Source of the DNA: Molanna angustata
Taxonomy: Eukaryota; Arthropoda; Insecta; Trichoptera; Molannidae
Length of the DNA stretch: 64,000 bases
Direction of reading: 5' to 3'
Assembly (NCBI GenBank): GCA_963576475.1
Contig: OY754964.1
Coordinates: 7,163,486-7,227,485, forward strand
Below the pieces are notes generated by a model that ran no database searches, was not told the origin of the DNA, and saw nothing but the letters and a program-made list of their open reading frames with translations. The position numbers and the translations under genes were made by a program. This document shows positions 51,201 through 63,500 of this stretch, piece by piece. The number at the start of each line of letters is the position of its first letter. The stretch's first letter is position 1.

Positions 51201-54200
51201 TTTTGACTTCCCTGCATATCCCTAAGATTTTTTTTATAGGAAAAGGGGTCTCAATTCATTTTTAAATTATGTAAACTTTCAATAGATGGAAGTGTGAGTA
51301 TATACCACACTCAAATTTGCAAAAAAAAAGTAAAACACATAAAATGCGGTCTACATAGAATCTGTGGTCTGTGGCAGAAAAACATCTGCCCGGGCTCACC
51401 AGAGTATAATGTAATAATACCTATGGATAGTTGGTTTTAACTATAGATTTTCATTATAATATACTAGACGTCGTATGTAGTTAGCAAATTTTGTATGAAT
51501 CGAAGTGAGGCATTTTTCCGCGGTATTTTTGACAACTTGGTTAGCAGACCACATCGTTTTTTCTATAGAGAATAACGACTAATGTGAATTGTTTACGGAT
51601 TTATTTGTCTAAAAAAACACTCTGTTCATTAAGATTTAGAGAACATTTATCTAGGAAGTGTTGAAATGCAAGGAAAACTGCAATATCGCACGGTGAGAAT
51701 TAAAGTGACTCGATCAAAAATTTCGGCAAATCGATTTAAGTACATAAATCGACTTAAAAGAACATATTTTACCATCTAAAAATTAGTGAAACAGAAATAT
51801 TTAAATTTAAGAATGTAATATTTAATGGAAAAGGAACTATTTTTTTTTATTTTTTATGGTAATATATGTTTTTTTAAGTAGATTTATGTATATTACTCGA
51901 TTTTCCTAAATTTTGGTTTGAGTCACTTTCATTCTCACAGTGCGATATGTTGCCAACCAAAACGTCAATCGCACGATATAGGTACCATGACCCACTTATT
52001 GCAAGGAGTACTCATCTAATATATTATATGAAATCTATGGTCTGTATGTATTTATCTTTCGTAAATTAAATAATTTGAAAATGGAACATTATTATAATAA
52101 TATTGGTATAATTGACAGGTAAACAAAATCACGTTTGCGCCTCTCGTAGTGTCAACACTGTTTATTCTGCTAACTTCACTCCTGGCCCATTGTGCGCGAA
52201 AGGCTGTTGACAAATTCGTCAAGGATCCGTTTGTGAAAGTTTTGTTTGATGAAGCCATTGCTACCGCCGAACTTTGTGGATGCTGTTTTGAATTGATAAT
52301 AAGTATGTTATTTTTTTATTTATCTAGGCAAGCCACCCTAAGATTTACGTAAGGAATAACATTTGTGTTAATACTTTGACTATGCAAAACGAGTGGGTTG
52401 TGGCCAACGCTAAACTCCTAACTGTTAATTCTATAAAGTATGGAAAATATTCAGCATTTTAATGAAATGATTTTTTAAATTATTTTTTATTTAAATATTT
52501 TGTTATGAAAACTTGATAAATCTTCAATGCCATCTTTTAAAAGTGATGTGCCTTTTTACCAATTTGAAAATAGAAATTTCAATATTTAAGTTTTCTGAGC
52601 TTGGGGTCACTTTGAAATATTTGATAGTTAAAGAAATTGAGAAGCACTATTCAGATATCCTTCAAAATCTAATGGGGTCTAAGCGAGTATTATATTATAC
52701 AAATTTGCAAAATTTGAAAGGAGTACTTTAGTCTATAATCGATAAAGTAAAATAAACAGCACACATACAGATAGGTACATTGTGATGCAATTTTCAAAAT
52801 ACAATCTCAGCATGATACTTTTTGATAATTTGCAATAAAAAAATAACCATAAAAATTGCGAATTCATGACTCCCCATTATATCCCCTTGGGGTAGTGAGG
52901 AGTAAAAAAATACTGTGGATGGAACACAATCATGATTATTAGACAAAGACTGTCAAGAAAAATAAATGTGTGATTGGTAAACTACAACAAATAAATGATT
53001 TTCATCACAAAAACACACAAGAAAATCAAATAGATTAAAAAAAAACTTTGTAGTTACATTAAAATAATTCATAGTAATAATAAAAGGAAAAAAATACGAA
53101 GGAATATTGTCATTTTGTCTAAAACAAATTTGGGCTGTTGTACAATTGTTATTTGAAAACAAATTTCATTTGACAAGTGGGACTTGACAGCCAAAATAAA
53201 TTCTAACTTGGATGGCTGATTTAGCTCGAACCTCAGAATTAATCAATTTTCTGAGATTTTAATGATATTACGCCACAGATTATTTTTTATCATTTATTTT
53301 ATTTTATTAACAACCAATATCTTTATTTAATATTTTTTAGACATTACAATAATATCTTCGTCTATATAATATACTTATCTTCGTCTTAGTCATTTGACCT
53401 GTTTATGAAGGTGGAATATCTGGAGGAGATCCAACTATCCTTCCATCTCTTCGCAGGTTTTCCAGGTAGTCTACTATTGCTGGGTATTTCTGTCATACCT
53501 ATCAATAAAAAAATATGTAAATTTTGGATAAATTACTCAACGAAGCAATACTTGTGCTAGAGAGTAACTTAATTTTATTATTAAATTCATTTTTTAGTCG
53601 AGTGTTTTTGTGTTCAATATTAATTCAATTAAGTATGTCACGAATCATAATGTAGGCCTTACTTAATATTTGCAACACAATTGTAATTCGGTTCTTACCC
53701 AGTTTTTATGTATTGTCAAAACTAGCTCGACGTTAGATTAGTGAAGTTGCTCAGTAAGTTAAGCCAATATTGTTTAAATTTCCTGACTTCATTAAAAACA
53801 AAATGGCCATCAAGTCTCTCAATCTATATCAACCTAATGTTTTTATGGAATGTAAACTATACCTAATATAAAACTTGGTTAATGTATTTCAGTTGCTGAT
53901 AACTTTGGAGTTGCCACATATGCTATATACCTGTTTCTTCTGACAATATGGTGGGCAAACAATTGGGGAGATGCAACGGCATGTCCTTACACACATCTAG
54001 AGGAATATATTGAAGGTAAATAACTTCTTCTTCTTATGTTAGGCCTAAGGGCCTGTTATTTGCAGAGACGTTGTTCTCCTGCGAGGTTGAGTCCCAGCTG
54101 TCCTTCCACCTCTTTGGTGGTCTGCCTGGTGGTCGTCTTCCTTCGGGTCGGCTTTGTAGTGCTATGTAAGGGATCCTGGATGCCTCCATCCTATTTACAT

Positions 54201-57200
54201 GGGCATACCAGAATCTCCTTCTTTGCCGACCCCATCTGACGACATCCTCAACCTCGCAGATCTCTCTGACTCTCGTGTTTCTTATTCTGTCTCTAAGCGT
54301 GAGACCGGCTATTGCTCGTAGAGTTCTCATTTCTGACACTCTTAGTGTACTCTTCGTCATGAATGTGTCAGCCCTACATTCGATTCCATACGTCATTATG
54401 GGTCGTACACAAGTCTTATAAATTCTAACTTTACTTTTAAGTCTCATGTCGGGGTTTTTCCATATTGAATTCCTTAAGCACCCTGAGACAGAAGCAGTCT
54501 TGTTAATTTGACCCATAATTTCTTCTGGAAGGTTACTGTTACCACATAAGTCGACACCCAGATATTTGTAAATAACCGATTTTGAAATAATATTTCATAA
54601 TCATAAATATTGTTTTTAGAATTATAATGAATTATTCTTACTTTAAGAGCCTTGTAAACCTCAATGGCCTTGGGCAAACGGGTAGATCCCTTTGCTAGTG
54701 GTTTATAATGGTCAATTATTGTTATATTGTAATATTTGTCGTTTATTGTTCAATCATGCTATTGTAATGTCTGTCTTCGTTTAATCGTGCTATTGTAATA
54801 TTGCGCTAAAGAGTATGTTGTGATGGGTGAATTATTTCTTATATACTTATTTCTATACATATTTCAGGTAAAACAGACATAAGGCATGTGGTTCTGAAAG
54901 CATGGGCAGAGTTGACAGGAGGATGGCTTGTATTCAAATATGTACAGATGTATTGGGCTCTGGAGATCACAGACACACACAAAGATAGAGCCTTTGAAGA
55001 CTGCAAGGCTGATCTTCAGGTAAATTTCATTTACACTTTATTCTATTGAACCTTTCCAACATTGTGTCACTCGTAAATTCATTTCAACTTTGATGGTCAT
55101 TTGCTTTTAAATCTCCACAAATATTGAATACAATAAAAGACCAAGAACCTGTGACCAGTGAACCTGTCAGACAAATAATTATTCAGTTTAATTATTATTT
55201 TTTTTTTTGGCCTCTGTAATTTTATATTGTTATTCAGTTGTTTTGAAAAAATGGTTTTATTGAAAATTAATAAAGGTGTCCGACACGCCATTCTGTGTTT
55301 TCTTTGCAAATCCAACAAAATCCAGCTATAAAATTATTCAGAATTCGAAACTTATTTGTTTATATGACCACGTTACCAATTCAAAGGTTTAAAGAATTTA
55401 AAACTTATTTGTTTAATATGACTACATTACCAATTCAATTTTAAGACTGGTAAAATTAATCATTGTCAATCCAAGATCACAATCGGTGGACAGTTTAGTG
55501 TCTTTTCAACTTAAAATGGGTAAAGTGTCAACAGAAGATTGTGATGTCTGTTTTCCATATCTCGTTTTTCCAATTTGTTATTTTCCACCTAGATTTACCT
55601 TTAACTCACGGTTGTGTTTGTTAAATTTTAGGTTCCAATGTTATACGGAGCAATTATCGAGGGTATAGCAACGTGTGTATGTCGACTCACTTCCAAATCT
55701 CTAGGAGATATAAATCCTCGTTTCTCTACTGCGATTGATTCTTTCATTGGAACATCGCTCGTTGTCGCTGGTAATATTATATTTTATATCCAACCGCTAT
55801 TTTGACTAATAATCACAAAATTATTAGGTTGTAATAAACATGAAGCTTTTTCACTTTTTGTATGCGTCATTTGATAATAGGTACATGTTATTGTCAAAGT
55901 CACTCTCATAAAATGCACAAAAATTAACAAAATTAATTATATTTGATATTTGCTTTTTCATTTTCAATAATAATATTTACTTCAATAGTGGGGTCACATT
56001 AATGCCTAATGCCGAGAATTATTATGTTATTCAAAATTAAAATGGATATTCATATTAACAGAGTTGACTTATATACTTCGCTCAAAACACAAATGCGTAA
56101 TTTGAAACAACCACTTATTCACACATACATACATACCATTACGCCATAGGCAGAGAGAACCAAACACCACATTTTTCTATCTTGGCACACATTCATCTCC
56201 TCGTCACCATTCATGCATTGTCTCATACATGTCCATCTGTTGTTCACGGATCTAAAATTTCTGTCTTTCAGAATATCGTTCACATGGTCGTGCCATCCCT
56301 TTCTTGGGTGCCACTGACCTCTTATGCGAATTCTGTCAATTTGTATATTTTCATAGTCAGGCGTTCCTCATTCATTCTTCCCAAGATACCAAACCATCTC
56401 AATGTGTTAACTTTCATTCTATTAATTACATATTTTTTTATCTTACATTCTTTCCTTGTGTTCTCATTTCTTACTCTGTCATACATTCTTCTATTACAAA
56501 TTATTCTTAGTGATCTCATTTCTTACTCTGTCATACATCGTTCTATTACAATTATTATTAGTGATCTCATTTCTTACTCTGTCACATATCGTTCTATTAT
56601 AATTATTCTTAGTGATCTTATTTCAACTGCATGAAGTCTGCTTTTGTGCGACTTCTGTAATTTCCAGGTAACACTTGCATACATCAAGGTTGGCACTAAG
56701 ATAGCGTTATGAATGGCAACTTTAGCATCCTTTGATATGTTGCGATCATTCATGACTGGTCTAAGTGCTCCATTCACTCTGTTTCCGGCCATAACTCTTC
56801 TTTCAATATCCTTATCAGACTGTCTATTGTTCCGTTAAAACTTGTTTGACACATTCATTCTCTACTTTTATTTGACATGCTGTTCTGCTTTTACTCTTTT
56901 CAATGACCCATTGCCTTTGATTTGCGCTGGCATTCATCCTCAGTCCATTCGCTTTTTCCTTAGGACAAATGATAACTTGTTGACAACGACTTGATAGCAA
57001 ATTATCATCTGTGGCGGGAAAGAAATGGTTGCTTCAAAACACTTTGATATCAAATACCTCAATCTTGGTTTAAACAAAGTGACTTGCAATAAATAAAGTT
57101 GTTTAAAATAGATGAAGTCACAAATTAGTACAATAAATTATTAATGGCATAAAATTATTATATGTGATTATTTCTTTGGCACAGATCAAAACGATTTATC

Positions 57201-60200
57201 CTTGATTTGAGGCGTTAACTGAATTTCAAAATTATTGTAACCCCACTATAACTGATATGGCCATATTGTGTTGATTATTCAACAGTTTTAATTCCATAAA
57301 TTAATTGGTTAATATTATATCCATAAATAGTTGAGGTATATTATTTAATATTCTAGTAGAATACAATGTTATCCCTGTAGAATTGTATGTGTTTCATGTA
57401 TTCCAACTTATACCATTGCAGGGGTGTTTTTCAAGAATACAGAATACGTCTACACATTCCAGGATACCAAAACCAGTTCAGATATGTCCATATCCGTTTT
57501 GTGCAAAGTCAAATTAGGCCAAGGTACAAAAATTGTAAAAAACTTTTTCACACAAGTTGACTATAGACAACGTTTTTTAAAGCCATATTATTTTTAATAA
57601 TATTGTTGGACACAAATTATTTGCACGCTTGATTACGTATAACCCATTTTATGTTCCTTGCCTAATTTGCTACTTTTTTTGTTTGTAAATTATTGTTTGT
57701 GTAACAGTAATATGATGCTTGTAAATCTGCATACCTACTGATTATCTGCACAAATTGGTTTCCTCAATTTTGAAAATTTCAGTTATATTATTTTATATTA
57801 GGTATTGAATAGCTTAGTCATAGCTTATTTATAGACAGTGATTTTTTGTGCTACAACACATTGAAACGAATTTAATTTTAGATATTCAGATGTAGATTTA
57901 TTTTATTTTTTTACTTGAATTTGATTTGTTGTTTGAAAATTAAAACAGCAAATTGTGTTCAATTTGAAATGCATATTACAAAATGTTTTTGTTGATTAGG
58001 TGAAAGCCCCGGAACTATTCCACAATGTCCAAAAGAAACCATTGCACGCAGTGTAAATTATTTTAACAGTCATGTTAGCAGTATGAAATCCAGCATAAAA
58101 AATGGAAATATTTCACCCTTTCAGATTTAACTCAATACCCCCTATTCAGTAACTATTGTAACTAAAATAGGAACGTTCTAAAATTGTAGATTTTAGATTT
58201 ACGGTCTTAAAATAAAAATTTGTACTAATTGGAATAGGAACGTACCTATACTGGCCGGAACGTTCTTAAAAAGTTACTGAATCTGACGTATTATGAATAG
58301 TTATGAAAATGATGAAATTTTCATAATTATTCAAAATATGTCTAATTGAAGAACTTTTAAAAACATTCCGGCCAATATAGGTATGTAGGTTCCTATTCCA
58401 TTTAGTCCAAATTGATAAATTTGATAAATATGCTGAAATAAGACCGTACATCTAAAATTTACAATTTAAGAACGTTCCTATTTTAGTTACAATAGTTACT
58501 GAATAGGGGGTAAATGGCAGTTCTTACAAACAACCAATCAACATTTTTTATCCCTGAATATTTGCCTCAAAGTACCTACTTAACAATTATTTTGCATATA
58601 TAAATTATTTCCTGTAGGCAGTGAATTATTTTCTTAAGTACACTATTTTCTGCTATTTTGTAATTTATCACCAAAAATTTATGCGTAACTTTTGAAGCCA
58701 AACATTTTTTTTTTAAATTCAGAATAGGTATCTAGAAACTGCATTTCTACGCTTATTTTAATTTGCTTTTTGTTAATTATATAAAGAAGACAATATTAAT
58801 TTAACATAAATATCAATGGTGTAGTGCACAAAAGTGGTAAGTGCAATAATATAAATTTTACAAAGGAGCATTTTTGAAATATAATAATATGCATACTTTA
58901 TTACTTTTGAAATATAATATATGCATACTTTATTACTTTTGAAATATAATATATGCATACTTTATTACTTTTGAAATATAATATATGCATACTTTATTAC
59001 TTTTGAAATATAAAATATGCATACTTTATTACTTTTGAAATATAATATATGCATACTTTATTACTTTTGAAATATAATATATGCATACTTTATTACTTTT
59101 GAAATATAAAATATGCATACTTTATTACTTTTGAAATATAATATATGCATACTTTATTACTTTTGAAATATAATATATGCATACTTTATTACTTTTGAAA
59201 TATAATATATGCATACTTTATTACTTTTGAAATATAATATATGCATACTTTATTACTTTTGAAATATAATATATGAATACTTTATTACTTTTGAAATATA
59301 ATATATGCATACTTTATTACTTTTGAAATATAATATATGCATATTTTATTACTTTTGAAATATAATATATGCATACTTTATTACTTTTGAAATATAATAT
59401 ATGCATACTTTATTACTTTTGAAATATAATATATGCATACTTTATTACTTTTGAAATATAATATATGCATACTTTATTACTTTTAAAATATAATATATGC
59501 ATACTTTATTACTTTTTTAAATTTACTACATATAGTCAATCATCAATGTTAACCATATTTGAATCATAAATTAGCTATAAACCACTTATATAGCTAATTT
59601 ATAGCTTTAGCTAGTTTATAGCTAATTTATGATTCAAATATGGTTAATATTAACTTCCACAAAATATCCGCCGAATCATTAAATGATATTAAATCATCAA
59701 TGTCTTTAATGTTTGCCATGTTGTAATTATTCACAATGAACTATGAAAAAATACAAGCATTTTTGCATAGTTAGGTACTTATCTCGATTTGATAAGAAAT
59801 GTACTTACCACTTATGTGTACTATATGAACCATCAATATAATATTTTATATTAGCTTTTATGTCCCGCCGTTGGCCAAGAATGTAAAATTGTGAAGGAAT
59901 AAGCAATCGTTTTTATAATATTGTCACCCAATTATTTTGCAAAATCGGACCATGAAAAGTGGTTTGAAATTTGATTGAGTTTGAGCATTGTAAAATGTTC
60001 GTGATGGCCACAACCCATGCTTTTTTATATATTGCTATAAAGTGTGAATGAAGTATAATATATAATTTCTGCTGGCATGGACTATGCGTAATGGTTTTAA
60101 ATATGACTGTTTATCAACGTTGTAAAGAGATTGGTTTGGCCACAACCCCCATTTTTATATATTATCATCGAAAACAAATTGTAATATGTACATATAAAAA

Positions 60201-60397
60201 AAAATTAGTAATTTTGGATGTTGGAATGTGGTTAAAATTTGATTAAATAATGCGTACTGAAAAGATCTAGTGTTGGTCACATCCCATTCGTTTTTATATT
60301 TTTTCATCAAGTGTGCATTATATTTTTGCACAATTAGACTGATAGACTTAAAATTGACACAAAAGTCTACATTAACGAAGAAGAAGACTTAAACTAT

Positions 60398-60444
<47 letters not shown>

Positions 60445-60469
60445 AAACACACGCACGCACACACACACA

Positions 60470-60502
<33 letters not shown>

Positions 60503-60537
60503 CCTCACACACACAAATACACATACAAACACACCCT

Positions 60538-60568
<31 letters not shown>

Positions 60569-63500
60569 CCTCACACACACACACACACACAAACATATGT
60601 AACTTCTAACTCTAGTATGTAATCAACATTGTATTGTATTGTATTGTTTATAATAAATAAATAAATAAATAAAAGAAATAAATAAATAAATAAATAGTAA
60701 ATAGTTTATAATTTAAATATAAACGTTGTGAAGAGTTCAGTAATGGCCAAAACCCCCATTCTTTAAATATCGTCAACGAAATAAAATATGAAAGCGTTGA
60801 AAATTATTCAAAATAGGATGATATAAATGGTTAAAATTTGATTAAACAAAAGTATTGAAAAGATTCTAGTGCAGATTACACCGTCACATCCCATTCGTTT
60901 TTACATATGTATTTTCATCAAGTGTGCATATTGTTAATAATATTTCTGCACAAAAGACCAGTAGACTTAAAACTAACCCAAAAGTCTAAATAAAAAAGAG
61001 AAGAATAAGTATAAGACTATAAGAAATAGTTTGTATAAAAAACTATCCCAATGGTCTACATAAAATAAGAAAAAATACATAAAATAGAAGAATTATTTGA
61101 AATAGATTGTATAAAAACAGACTAAAAGGTCTTCACAAAAGAAGAAGAAGATTAATCTATAGGAAATAGTTTATATAAAATTCACCAAAGTTCTACATAA
61201 AATAAGAAAACGAAGCAAAAGACCAAAGGAAATAGTTTGTGTAAAAACTGTAAGGTCTACATAAAATTAAGAAGAAAAAGAATTAGACTCCATGAACCGT
61301 CGCTTCAGACCCTTCAGAACCTCCCGTCCCTTCAGGCCCTTCAGTACCTCCCGTCCCTTCAATCCATCATTACGTCCCTACCAATCAGGCCCTTCAGTAC
61401 CTCCCGTCCCTTCAGGACCTTTTATACCTCCCGTCCCTTCAGGCCCTTTAGTGCATCCCTTCCCTTCATTACATCCCGTCCCTTCAGTCGGTTAAGAAAA
61501 GTTAAATCTAAAAACCATCCTGGAAGAACCGCGAAGAGATGAAAGGACCTTCTTTTCCCAGGATACTCCACCTTCAAAGGTAATATGACTAAATACACGA
61601 AGAAGAAGAAGAAAAAAGTTTAAATCCAGATACCTGCGAAGATATGGAAGGAAAATTGGATGAAGAAGAAAAAGAAGAAGAAGAAAAAAGTCTATATCCA
61701 AAAACCGTCTTGGAAGACTTGTGAAGAGTTGGAAGGACAGTTGGACCTTCTTCTCCCAGGATTCTCCAACTTCATAGGTAAAATGACCAAAAATACACGA
61801 AGAAGAAGAAGAAGAAGAAAAAAGTTCAAATCCAGAAACCTGCGAAGAGATGGAAAGACAATTGTAGCTTCTTCTCCCAGGTTAGTCCCCCTTCTAAGGT
61901 AAAATGACCAAATACACGATCAAGAAGAAGAAGAAAAAAGTTTAAATCCACAAACCGTCCTGGAAGACCTGCGAAGAGATGGAGGGACAGTCGGACCTTC
62001 TTTTCCCAGAATACTCCCCCTTCATAGGTGAAATGACCAAATACACGAAGAAGAAGAAGAATAAGAAAAAAGTTTAAATCCTGAAACCATTCCGGGCAAA
62101 CGCTCGACAATTCACCAAAGTTTCATAATAATCGGACAAACGGTTTAGGAGCACATCGCATACAATTTTCTGATAGGAAATCAGTATATTGTTGTGTGAT
62201 TTGTAAGTAAATAGTAATAGGTAGGTACCTACCTACAACAATGTTCTAAATAAATTCAATTCATAACAAATTTTATTTGAATATCAGAATCTTTCCGTTA
62301 CCATAGTAACCATTCCAATATTAATATCAAATGGGCTCGATACATTTTTTGGATATGTAGGTAGGTACCTACATTGGTTTGTTCGAAGCCACAAAAACGA
62401 AAATTGTCCGAAATATCAAATATTATATACAAATTATGCAATTTTATTATGCCTATATCTTTACTAATAATTAACAGACTTTAACAATATATGTCTTAAA
62501 ACTTGCTATAAAGTCTTGTGTTTCATTTTATTATTTCATAATCACATTTATTTCAAAGGTATATTATTTTAAAGAACATATTCATTCGGTGGGAAAATTA
62601 AATATCGTATGAAAAGATATTAAAATGGCGGGGTTATATGTACATTTGTACAAAACGCTTACTTTAAAAATAAGTTAAACATTATAATTAGACAAAATAT
62701 TCACCATGTTTTTCACTTAAAAGCTAAGTTATACTTGAAAATATATTTTTTTCGTGTAAATACGTACTTCTAACTTTTAAACAAACAGATATTTGCGTGC
62801 AAAATGTACACTTTTTTGACAGATATGACTTGGAAAATTTTGTATGAAAAAAATAATTATTGAAATATCTTTAAAATTCAGCATTTTAATCGCATTATTT
62901 TTAGCGTGACACTGCATCAGGTATACTGGTACATGTTCGCACATAAATTAGATTTTTAGATGCTCTTGGTTTTTCAAAAGGCGTGAGACAAACACACACA
63001 TACACACACACATACACTAACATATTGATTGCTTTATTACTTTAGATTATAACGTAATTGGAAAATGTACACTATTTATTAATATATTATTATTGTATCA
63101 ATTATATTATAGTTAAAAATTTATTTGTAGTAATATGGGTATGTAAAATTTAAAAACTTAACTATCAAACACTCAATTATACCACAGTTTGACTAATCAG
63201 ATAATTACATACTTTCTTAATCTCAATATAAACAAGAGTGACTCAAATAGGCAAGTTACATGAGTTTTAAAAAGTGTTAACTGTAATGAAGATATAATAT
63301 TAGTTATAACAGAGATTATTAAAAATATAGAAATAAAATCCTCACAACTAATTGGTATAATCCATACTGTTTATAAGTATTATTTCTGTTATTTCAATTG
63401 ACTTTATCTGTTATGATATTTTATTTGTAACTGCATTAAATTTCTTTAATTTTTTTTCTAGCGTTTGACTATTCTGGTGGCTACTTCAACCCAGCCCTGG

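Noticed and set aside
52149..52352. Reading the first aquaporin exon as starting at the GTG at 52149
   Set aside because: Nuclear insect genes do not use GTG starts as a rule, the frame continues upstream to a good acceptor at 52118, and the downstream end runs past a clear donor.
56182..56634. 150-codon plus-strand frame as a gene
   Set aside because: It is the opposite strand of an RTE reverse transcriptase fragment; the minus strand carries the recognisable boxes.
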